64,000 bases of DNA. Origin: Symsagittifera roscoffensis. Its lineage: Eukaryota; Xenacoelomorpha; Acoela; Convolutidae. The position numbers and the translations under genes were made by a program. The DNA lies in the NCBI RefSeq assembly GCF_963678635.1, contig NC_087062.1, positions 20,511,789-20,575,788 on the forward strand, given 5' to 3'. Of this stretch, positions 48,845 to 58,712 are shown piece after piece. The notes under the pieces were generated by a model. That model saw only the letters and a list, made by a program, of their open reading frames with translations. It was not told the DNA's origin and ran no database searches. Within the stretch, counting starts at the first letter, position 1, and each line of letters starts with the position of its first letter.

Positions 48845-50568
48845 GAAGACGCAGCCAACCGGATGAGTCAAACCGAAGGATGAACCTGGCAGTAGCCTCA
48901 AAATTTATTGATGGTGTGAAGAATGATGAACTTCGAACAATGCTAGCAATGCATTACACACCACTATCAACTAATGCGCCAACACCAGAGGAGTTGAGGC
49001 TCAAGTCAAAAGAGTATCTTTTGTTGAAACTTCCTTCGAGATCTGGATATTACAAGAACAATTATGGCAATTTTAACAGCGGACCGGCAAACCAAGGGAA
49101 CAACTGGTACAAACCGAGGGATGATATGGACAAGAGACGCTCTTGTGCCAATTGCAGTTCAACGGACCATCATGTGTCAGCATGCCCAACTTACAAACAA
49201 GGCATGAAAGCAATAGACTTTAGCCTCGAGGACCAAGATGCGTCAGAATTGGACCATGAGGTTTTCATGAGAGGAGTAATTGCGAAATTCGGCCCGAGGT
49301 ATTTCCTTTGCAACTTGGAAGGTCATTTTAAATCAGATTGTCCGCAATTCTGGGATGCAGTGGCAGACATCAATTATCCAGGGCATGAAGAAGCTTTGTC
49401 AGGAGTGAAAGCCAGCAAGGCTCCCCTGTTGAGTGAAGCGGAGGCACGCAGAAAAGATAAACCTCAAGAGCTGGCGGCGAACAAAATGCAAGCGGTAACA
49501 GAGGAGACATGTGAACCGGAACCAGCAACTGCGGCCGATGACTTCAAGATTGATTATAGGGCAGCCGCGAGGGATGCTCTAAATAGAGTGCAGCAGGAAC
49601 TGGTGACGAAAGAGATCGAACAAAAAGTGAAACTCGAACTGGAGAATGAGAAACTACAGGAGCAACTGAATACCTTCGAAGCAACGGAGGTCGAGGAGAC
49701 TAAAGCACCAAGCAGTTTGAGCATGAAACTTATTGTGATCTCCGGTCAGAGATTCGGCATGGTGCCACAAGGAAGCAAGATACAGTCGATAATCTCATTG
49801 GCTGGACATCAGGTAATCAGAAATCTGAGTGAACCATCCGAGTTCACTTTGATGCATTTGGACACATATGCAGATTATCTGAGGCAGGTGGAGCCACGCG
49901 CTGAGTCGAGAGCTGTGCGAGCACTACTAACAACGGGTGGCCTTCGCATGAAGAAACAGGAGGTCTATGGGCCGTATCAAGTGATGCTGAACGTGGATGG
50001 AATCAGTATCTACACTAGGACTTATGTAACAACTGATAGTGACCAAATGGGGCAGATCTATTTGGGTGAGGAGGAACTCAAAATCCGCAGGATAGGCCAT
50101 GACGCCATGATGGAACAAGATGCAGTACACATTGGGTATGAAGCAGATGTGACCGCACATCTGCTCGACACCAACGGAAGGAAAATCGGAGTCACAGGGC
50201 TTCTGGACACAGGAGCGGTAGTGAGTGTGATGCCGATAAAAACTTGGGAAAGAATGGGCTTCACGAGGAAAGATCTAATTCCAACGAATCTCCGACTGGC
50301 CGCCGCCAATCGAGGAGCTATTTACGTAGCCGGAAGAACACCAATAACGGTCCTCCACATGAGAGGACGGGATCTTTGAATGAACTTCCTGGTGGTAGAG
50401 AATTTGCACGACGCCGACCAATTAATCTTGGGCTGAGATTTTGTCAGGAATTTTGACGTGATGATTGACTTGAACAACGGTCTGATACAGATTAGAAACC
50501 CGGACCGGAAGTATGTTAAGAAACCAGTTAATATGATAATAACAGACGAAAACAAGGTACCAATTTTT
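48838..50568 (+). pseudogene. Gag C-terminus, zinc knuckles and aspartic protease
   Basis: Continues Gag in a shifted frame (NRRMNLAVASKFIDGVKND). A CCHC knuckle CANCSSTDHHVSAC (from residue about 103 of this frame) binds RNA in this family. A second knuckle, CNLEGHFKSDC, has lost its first Cys: the codon is TAT, one base from TGT. Then come a coiled stretch and a retropepsin with LLDTGAVVSVMP near residue 456 (DTG catalytic triad). The frame is cut by TGA at 50377-50379 and again at 50434-50436 inside ILG*DF, and shifts at a T run near 50564-50569. The protease would cleave the polyprotein. Confidence 0.8.
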
Positions 50569-50570
50569 TA

Positions 50571-51175
50571 GATAGAAAAGTAAAACTACAGCCAGGACAA
50601 GCTGTGGTGGCAATTTTTAGAAGGAGAAATTTAAATTCGTTAAGCGATAGCAAACAGGTTTGCTTAGTACCGAATCCAAACAGTCAGAGTTCGGTGGTTT
50701 TAGGCCGGAGCTTCTCGGTAACGCGAAACGGACTGTGTGTCAGCGTGTTATTGAACACACTGGACACCACGGTTTCAATCCAGCGAGGAAAGAATCTTTG
50801 TTACGCTTTGCCGATGAGGACCGACTATGAGGAGACACAAAACTTGAAGAAACATAGTGTGAAAGACTGTCCTTATCATGCCAATAAAGATAAATTTTTA
50901 AAGAGGATTAATGAATTAAAATCTATTCATAAATAGTTTTCAATGAAATCCGAAACGGACGACGGCTTATCAAGCTGCTCGAATTTTCCGGGACGCCCCT
51001 CGTCATATGAACTAGAATCTGACAAACCGGTTTTGCCAGAGATAGAACATTTAAAAGGGAAAATAGGTAGGAGGGATTTCGAAAAATTGCGGGACCTCCT
51101 AACGCAAATGTATTTTCAAAACATAAGACGGATATCGGTTGCTGTAATTTCGTCGAAGGCGCAAGACGAATGACG
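50571..51175 (+). pseudogene. Protease-RT connector
   Basis: An open frame from DRKVKLQPGQ through residues before the RT fingers, with a TAG at 50934-50936 and continuation to 51173. It includes KIGRRDFEKLRDLL, the usual lead-in to the RT domain. The final RT-proximal segment is in another frame from about 51120, so a short deletion or indel is present. Confidence 0.6.
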
Positions 51176-51844
51176 CCACACAAATCGGAAGCGTGCCGAG
51201 CGGAGATAGAAATGTTGCTTGAATACGACATGATAGAACCCTCGAAATTGCCTTAGGCTTGCGGGGTAGTAATGGCGAAAAACAAAGGGGGGCAGCTTAG
51301 ATTTTGTTGCGACTTTCGTTACTTGAACGCGGTAACGATAAAAGATGCGTACCCGATACCGCGAATAGACGAGAGCCTCTCTAAGCTTGGTGATGCCAAG
51401 TTTTTCACCACATTGGACTTGGGTTCTGCCTTCTGGCAGGTCCCTCTGCGGAAGAAGGATAGAGAGAAAACCGGATTCGCGTGCGAATCGGGATTGTACC
51501 AGTGGAAGAGGATGCCCTTCGGCTTGTGCAATGCAACGGCCACTTTTCAAAGATTGATGGCTCAGGCTTTGACCAGAGTGACCAAGAAGTACGGGAATCT
51601 CATGATGTGTTACGTGGATGACGTAGTCATAGCGACACCAACCCTGGAAGACCACATTTATAGACTCGATGAGGTCTTTGGGTGCATGAAAAGAGCAGGC
51701 TTGAAGTGCAAACCATCGAAATGTGAAATCCTTAGGGATTCAATCAAGTACCTGGGAAAAATGGTGGACAGGCATGGTGTGAGGCCGGACCCAGAAGCAG
51801 GAGAAGCATTGTTGACATGGAAGGCTCCCAGAACGGACACATAG
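51176..51844 (+). pseudogene. Reverse transcriptase, palm and fingers
   Basis: The Ty3/Gypsy RT blocks are in order: QLRFCCDFRYLNAVT, LDLGSAFWQVPL (motif A with catalytic Asp), MPFGLCNATATFQRLM (motif B), and CYVDDVVI at about 51608 (motif C, YVDD), then KPSKCEI. The frame contains TAG at 51254-51256, where this family almost always has Trp (SPWA), and TAG at 51842-51844. Apart from these stops the domain is well preserved. It copies the RNA into DNA. Confidence 0.9.
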
Positions 51845-52342
51845 CTCCTGAGCTTCCCAGGATTTGCCAATTACTACCGGGAGTTCATAAAAGGATACGC
51901 GAACCAGGTGTATCCGATGCAGAAGCTGATGCGCAACAAAGGGAAAAAGTTCGAATGGAACGATGAAGCACAAGTTGCCTTCGAGAACATAAAGCGGGAA
52001 CTGTGCGAAGCGCCAGTGCTAGGCATGCCTACAGAAAAGGGCATGTATGTTCTTGATACAGACGCATCGGTAGTGGCCATCTCAGGAATATTGCATCAAG
52101 AGCAAGAATGGAACGGAAGAACAGTTCTCCGTCCCATTGCATACGGCAGCAAGGTCTTGAGTGACACAGAGATGAAATATGGCGCACCGAAAGCAGAAAT
52201 GTTTGCAGTAGTCACTTTCGTGGAAAAGTACCGTGTATACTTGGGGAGCGCTCCCTTCAAGTTACGCGTGGACAACAGAGCGTTATCCTGGTTGAAGACC
52301 TAGTCGATGGATCAGAGTTACATTGGTAGATGAATAGTAAGA
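51845..52342 (+). pseudogene. RT thumb and RNase H
   Basis: Same frame as the RT. FANYYREFIKGYA marks the connection; VLDTDASVVAISG (catalytic Asp), GAPKAEMFAVV (Glu) and RVDNRALSWL (Asp) are the RNase H residues. Stops at 52301-52303 (TAG) and 52328-52330 (TGA, at the conserved Trp of the RW..RL block) interrupt it. RNase H removes the RNA strand of the hybrid. Confidence 0.88.
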
Positions 52343-53413
52343 TTGGATGGCTACCATATGATAATCGAACACAGGATGCGTGATAAACACCAGAATGCTG
52401 ACAGCCTCAGCAAGAAAACTGAGTTCTATGAAAGATTGGAGCAGAAGCAAGCCAATCAGGCAGAAATAAAGGAAGGATTTTCTTTTCTGGACAGAGAAAT
52501 TTATGAAGCGCTTCCCTTAACGAGATGGTTGGATAAATCTGGACATCCAATTCCAGGGCATCCTGAGTTACCTGTAGAGAAAGCAGCCGAGATAAATAAC
52601 CTATCCAAGGAGGACCCGGTCCACTTGGATCTGTTGCTGCGCTCGAATCTGGTCCAGCAAGAACTCTCTCGCATGAACATAAACAGCCTCTCATTATTGG
52701 ATAAAACGGTGCAGGTCACACGGCAAATGATGCGGATGCTGGGTGGATTGTTAGAAAGAGAAGTGACCAGAGATGACCCCGAGTGGACAGCAGCAGTGGC
52801 ATCGCTAACAGTTAGGAAGAAGGTGAAGATCATGCCGTCCAGACGACAACACGAAGAGAACGAGAGGGATTGTAGGACAATAGTTCAGCAACTAGTATCC
52901 TCAATACCACACGAGATTTTAACCAGTACTTCTTACGGACGGAAAGAACAGAGGAGCAGTACGCGAAGGAAAACCGTCACCTTTGTGGACCAGGATAAAA
53001 AAGGTGAGAAGGTAGAACAAAACCTGCTGCAAGATTGTTTGTCCGGGGAGACGAATGATGAGAAGAACCAGCGAGCACAAGATCAACACCCGGGACAAGA
53101 AAGTTTGTCCAGGGAGTCTGATATAGATGAAAAAATTCCTGATGAGAAACAGGACCTGTAGAACAAGGTTTTGTCCGGGGAGTTCAGATGGATGCGAAGA
53201 AAGCACAGACATGATCTGGAGGAAGCGTGCAGACTCCATCACAAACTCCACAAACTCTTCAACAGATGACAATTCCCAAAACTCAGGAATTGACAGCTAT
53301 TCAGACAGGAACTCGAGCTCGGGATCAGAACTGTCCGAACTAGCGAACCACACACTACTAGCGGAAACTCGGGCAAGGGATCTGGACAGAGAGGTGTAGA
53401 TCTGAAGAAGATA
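52343..53413 (+). pseudogene. Charged linker after RNase H, in place of integrase
   Basis: Same frame, from DGYHMIIEHR and KHQNADSLSKK (the usual end of RNase H) through about 270 residues rich in Glu, Lys and Gln. GQESLSRES and LSGE-type short repeats occur near 53020-53180. TAG at 53159-53161 interrupts it, and a pair of frameshifts between about 53270 and 53395 moves the reading to another frame and back. I see no HHCC zinc finger and no D,D35E core. The function is unknown; it may be a flexible tether to the macro domain. Confidence 0.65.
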
Positions 53414-54381
53414 GTGGAAGAAGTGGTGGGGCTAGAAGAAATAACTGTGTCACAAGACATTGACATAGTCGATGATCACGACGATGAGTGGGTCGACGAC
53501 CGGTCGAAACCCGAGGTAGAATTCGACGACGAGCAACAGCAGTCATATGAACAAGACTTGACGAATCTGCGTGTCTTAGAATGGCTGAACGAAATGACGT
53601 CGGACACAGAGGAGACCAGCGTCACGATTCAAGACGTAGATCGTGAAAGCATGAAATACATCAAGACCGAACGAGATGATCCTTCCTGGGCGGCCCAGAA
53701 AGGACAACTACTCATCCCAGCTTCTAACCTCGACTTGATACCCGGTATGCGATCGACAGGGACGTCGATGGATATTTTTGTCCGGGGAGTGGGGGTAGGA
53801 CTTACCCACACTGAAAACTTGTTAATAAAAAAATTAAGAGTAGCAAGAGAAACAGGAGACTTAGAAGCAGAAACAGGCGAAGAACCTAAGAAACCTAAAA
53901 TAGGGAGGGTAGTTGAGTCATATTTTAACTTACCAAATGAATATTCAAGTAACATAAAACTAACAGACAGTGATTTCATACTCACAAATAGAACATGTGC
54001 GATAGCAATCACAGCAGACATGAGTTTTAGGACAGCGTTAGCGGCAGATTTTAAGAGAGAACACAAAAATGTGGAATTCCTTTGGAAGCAAAGACCAGGG
54101 ATAGGGGGCGTAGCGGCCTTACCTCCGGCGGCGTCACAGATACCGGGAAATTACCTATGCTTCTTGGTAACGACGTGGACCCAGAGAACCTAGTCTTGTC
54201 CTTGACAAGGTTGAGGGACTTCCTCGTGGAAATGGACGTGAAGGAGCTCTCGCTTCCAGTGTACGATCCGAACAGAGGACGACTGCATCCTTGGGAATTG
54301 TACGCGCTTGTACACGTGATATTTTCTGATACTAATATACAAGTGTATTTACATAAGAAATATTACTTAAGTATAGGCTGA
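53414..54381 (+). pseudogene. Macro domain (ADP-ribose-binding) at the C-terminus of Pol
   Basis: The frame is the same as RT and RNase H, so the domain belongs to Pol. After an acidic part (VDDHDDEWVDD), the macro fold runs from about 53905. It has RVVESYFNLP, then CAIAITADMSFRTALAADFK, which resembles the AHCVSADFRMGKGIAxxFK helix-loop of TARG1/ALC1-type macro domains. GIGGVAALPP and NYLCFLVT follow; after a one-base frameshift near 54170 come LSLPVYDPNRGRLHPWELY and HKKYYLS, ending TGA at 54379-54381. Such domains bind ADP-ribose or remove it from proteins. Catalytic residues cannot be assigned by eye. The start given is arbitrary because the frame continues from upstream. Confidence 0.7.
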
Positions 54382-54741
54382 GTGACGTGCGAGAGGGTGT
54401 TAGGCTAAAGACTAAGTAGTATGTAATATCTGATATGTGTGTTATGTTATGTTATGTGTTATGTTATTAAGCTCTTGGGTAAAAAGTAGTTAGTGACCAT
54501 GAACAATTGAATGACGATCTTATGAAGAGATCCAAATTTTGGACTGTCCAATCTTAGGTCAAATTCCAAAATTTTAGAGACCAATTGATTTTAATAAATT
54601 TTAGGATAAATATCTTTTTATCTGAACTGTTTTTAAGTAAATTTTAACGATATCTGTTAAGGTGAAACTGACAAGTGTGATATTTGTGACTTCTTTTCTA
54701 GATCCTGATTGATCATTTAATCACTCACATGAGTCAAACCT
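54382..54741. other. Spacer between Pol and the second ORF
   Basis: Non-coding, with a ttatg/gttatg repeat at about 54440-54470 and a pyrimidine-rich ttcttttctag near 54692-54702 that could be a splice acceptor for a subgenomic message of the second ORF. Confidence 0.5.
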
Positions 54742-54774
54742 TTGAATCAAATCGAATCGAACTTGAAGAACAGA

Positions 54775-55490
54775 ATGGATAATTTCAACTTGGATGAATT
54801 GATGGACCTGGCAGAGGCATATGTAGGACCGATGATAGATGCTATCTATCTTCGGCTGATGGATCGAGACTTTGCTCTGGAGGACCCAGAGGTATTCATG
54901 TTGCTGACCGCCCTGATCAACATCTTGGGGCATGAGAACCGTGGGGACCGCCCCACGGAAGTCCTGTTGATGGCAGCATATGGAGAGAGGGGAGTTATAG
55001 ACCGCCCGAACATGAGAGTGATGAGGTGGAGAAACGGGGCTCTCTCATGGAGTGACTTGGCGAATGAGCCTGGATTGGGAAGTTCTAGGACTTACCAACC
55101 AGGTGAAACGCCTATGCCCTCCAAGCCCAAACCTGGGCTGAAGAGAATGCATCAGGAGATGAACAGCGAGGCTGCCTCGTCTGGTTCACCACTGAGAGCA
55201 GCTGTGCCACCAAAGAGGGCGAAAGTGGGACAAAAGGTTCAGACGAACCAAACCATGCAAGATCTGGATGGGAAGAAGGATGAACTGGAAAGGACGAAAA
55301 GGGAGCTGGACGAGATGACCAAAACCATGCTCATTACGGAGGAAGATCGGGACATGTGGAAAAGATTGTTCGAAGACTGCAACAAAAAGCAGGGTCAAGA
55401 AATTGAGCGCTTGAGGCAGGACTACAAGGAGCGATCGGAACAGATGGCGTTGACAACGGCCGTGGAAAAGTGTTGCCTGCAAGGAGTATT
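54775..55490 (+). pseudogene. Second ORF, N-terminal conserved and coiled-coil part
   Basis: The best start is ATG at 54775 (MDNFNLDELMDLAEAY). About 110 residues look folded (GHENRGDRPTEVLL), followed by a basic Pro/Ser-rich linker (near 55100-55220, PKRAKVGQK). A coiled coil comes next (DELERTKRELDEMTKTM to about residue 225). The frame shifts near 55480-55500 into the hydrolase frame, so in an intact element this is one protein with the SGNH domain. The coiled coil suggests oligomerisation, like ORF1 proteins of other retroelements. Confidence 0.65.
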
Positions 55491-56546
55491 CCTCGTGGGC
55501 AGTCCCCGATGGAGCTCTTGATGCCTCGAGAAATGAGTCAGACAACGGAGACACGGCTCCCGACAGCGACAGATCGAGTGACTATCCCGGACCCTGGTGA
55601 CACCTTGGGTGACCCCGTCGTGGAACAAACGTTGAGGAAGCTGATAGAGACAGCTGGACGACTGGTCGCCAACAAGAATGCGCCAGGTTCCGGGGTGGTG
55701 ACTGCACCCTATGTAACGATCGACGACACGGGCAGAGTACGACTCTCCCAGACCGTGATCAGTCGGGGGATAAGTGACTTGACGCCACTCATGGGCAGCT
55801 CGAAAGCCCCAGAGAGAAGAATACAGAAGATGCCAGCGAAGAAAGTGTCTCGTGTAATAGACGTACGAAAGAACAATCATTTGAGATATAATTTTACGGG
55901 AGTTCCGGAGACAGATCCGAGAGCTTGCTTCAATCGAGCGACTTGGAACCCGGCAGTAAACCTGCAGCAACCGCCACTGGGGACATCACATCTGATGCTG
56001 GGAGACAGCTTGGTCAGAGTACTATCGAATTTGAGGACCTCTTGGGTCACTACCGTGATGGCCTTCGGAGGCGCGACGATAGCCCATTTATATCGAATGG
56101 TGGAACTAATGAATCCAGGGAGGATCCCCAATGTGATGATCCTGGTTGGAACGAATGACATCTCCAGAGGTTCGGATGAGCAGGAAGCACTATGGGAATC
56201 AATGATGGTGTGCTTGTTTACTACCCTCTGGCAGAAATTCAATTGCGCGGTACTGACTGTTTGCACTGTGCCAATGAACACGAGGAGCTTGACAGCAGCA
56301 GGAAGAAGGCACAACGAAGGAGTCGTCAGGTGGAATAACATCTTGAGGAATCTCGCAAGTCGGAATGCCGGAAGAATGATCCTCATGGACATCGAACATG
56401 AGTTGAGAGCTATGGATCAGGCCAGACTGACCACGAACGGCATCCACTTCGATAACATCGAAGGACAGGCTTGGTTGAATCGAGTCTTCCAAGAGCGGTT
56501 GGATGAACTAGAGGCGGAACTCTTTGACACAGGAGTGCTGAAGTAA
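55470..56546 (+). pseudogene. SGNH/GDSL hydrolase domain of the second ORF
   Basis: After a linker, the hydrolase blocks are MLGDSLVRV (block I, nucleophile Ser near residue 178 of this frame), FGGATI (block II Gly), VGTNDISRG (block III Asn) and TTNGIHFDNIEG (block V His). The block V Asp three residues before His is Asn here (codon aac, one base from gac), so this copy may be inactive. SGNH enzymes are esterases or acetylhydrolases. Esterase domains are known in ORF1 of CR1-type LINEs and in some rotifer retroelements, so capture of this fold by retroelements has precedent. The frame ends at TAA 56544-56546 but stays open beyond it, so this stop may be secondary. Confidence 0.75.
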
Positions 56547-58712
56547 GAAGGAACAGCGAATGATGCGGTGATTACCACCTTTGTGCCTCCTAGACTGGAA
56601 ACACGCTTGGGGACGGTCCCTGCCGTCACGAACTACAGGCAACAGAGCTCCAGCGAACCAGGTCAAAGGACAGACGTACAGGATCGATTGGGAGAAGCGC
56701 CGATGAGGAGGACCATCCATCCTAGGAGAAGAATGGGACCTGTCAACCCAATCGAAGAGACAGCCAACACGTCTAGATCGGACACGAGATCGGAGACGAC
56801 AAGTACCAGTCGAGAGGAGAGACGCCCGGGCACAGGCTCGATGATGTGGTCAAGACCCATACCATCTTCCTGGCATGTATATAAAGACAAACTAATGAAG
56901 CTGGATCTCCAGAGGGTAAGCTTCATCGAAGAGGCAAGGAGGATGCTGAATGGAGCGACGCTATCCGTCAGCAGACTGTACTCGATAACCGGCGTAGACT
57001 GGTTGATAGCCGCTAGCATAAATTTCAGCTCCACGACGGCCTTGAGATTTGCTGACCTAGAGGGACTGCCCTCTAACAACACAATGGGACCAGTGAACGC
57101 GAGACCATTGCAAGATGTGAGGTTGAATCATGATGAAGGGAATTGAGAAGAGAGACCTGGAAGATTTCTAGTGACAAGGGCGCCGATCGGACAACATGTG
57201 AAGATGTTCAGGTAGGTGAGCTCACCCTCAGGTCATGTAAAGGAAAGAATATACCCGAAACTAGTGAATCAAGATGGTGATGTCCAAGGATACATCGGGT
57301 TGAAAGCGATAAAGAAAGATGAGACCATCTTCGCCGCCTATGACGAAGCAGAAATGAGGAAGGCCAAGATCATGATAGTAGCGAATTCAGAGTTCGTGTA
57401 TACCTCCAAGTCTCTGTTTTTGCCGGACGTTATAATGTTGGCAGCGGTCGATCTGGACCTACTGCAATCGGTATCTCTGGCTATAGGGGTACAAAGGCAG
57501 ACGGACAAGAACCCAATTACGATCGTGTTTGCTGGCATCAATGACCATCTACACAGTAGAGGTTTTCTGAGCAGACTCAGAGATCCTACAACGGCAGAGA
57601 ATGCTGTGTGGCCAGCGATAAAAGATATCCTTGAGTCGATGGGTGAAGTGGTGGATGCGACGAAGGAGGGGTCGTTCACCAAAGTGACCCCGAGAGTAGT
57701 GTTCGCGTTGTCTTCGGGGTATGCGCATCTCCCGGATGGACTGAAATTCGTGTATGCGATTGTGACCTTGCTTTCGGAAAGAAAACATTTTGTGATCATA
57801 TCTGCCCCAAATCGCATGATAGAGATGGAGAACCTGAGGCCACTCAGGGCGGAACTACCTGCAGTGTGGTCAGATATCTCGAGCGCGATGAGAGGATTCA
57901 AGGACCATGCGCTGCACATGTTGGTGTTGGATGAAGTGCTGGGGTTGGAACTGTCCAATTTCAGTCGACAACTCAAGCTTAAGCCGTGAATAGACGACGA
58001 CCATCGAGTGATCATAGCGATGTCCAACGACTTATGGTTCCGAGCAATGAAAGTGACAGGTGAAAACACGAGAAGGAAAATTTCACTAGAGACTAGAGCT
58101 CATTTGGAGGCGATGGTTTTGAGAACCAAGCCGAAAGCCAACCAGTGGCTACACCTAAATCCTCGAGTAGCGGCATTGGGTGCAGATGCTTTTTAGCAAG
58201 GCCCTGTGATGATCACGAAGATCCATGCCTACTTGTTAAAGGAGGTGAACCTGGCGGAAAATGCCTAAGAAAAGACCGCTGAATTTGTAAACAGAATGTG
58301 TCAGATTACCCTGGAAACCTTCTGGACCCAGGAACTGAAAGGAGAGGAAGGCTTCGAACGGACAGACAGCATGCTGGAAGGGTTGGGAGCCGGATGGACC
58401 GCGTCCTTCTTGGCAAAAGTCTACCCGAAAGTCTCTCATTAATTGATTAAGGAATTCCTCCAAGCAGTAGTGGAAGTGTCAATAGTGGAACTACTAGCCC
58501 TGTTCGTGACGTTTGGAGCAGAGAGTTTTGTGAAAGGACCGGCGATGCTGCTCACCGAAGGAATCCAGAACCTGTGGTTAGATGGGCTTCTAACACTGAT
58601 TGCGATTACCCACGGAAACTTGGGAGGACTAATGAAATTGACACGTTGTCCAGAGCAGATGAGAGAGAGTGAGGAATTTAAATATGAAGAAATCCACGGA
58701 CTCGTGGAATAA
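56547..58712 (+). pseudogene. Giant polyprotein, part A, with a second SGNH-like segment
   Basis: Same reading frame as the SGNH domain for over 2 kb, interrupted only by point stops (57144, 57213, 57987, 58194, about 58266, 58440). The stop at 57213 is TAG where the minus copy has TGG. A basic/Ser-rich start (56568-56850) precedes folded sequence. At about 57520-57570, ITIVFAGINDHLHSRGF resembles block III of SGNH enzymes, followed by ALSSGYAHLPDGLKF and LRPLRAELPAVWSDI. No clear Ser or Asp-His blocks are seen, so it may be a degenerate hydrolase-like fold. The minus copy conserves this region well. The function is unknown. Confidence 0.6.
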
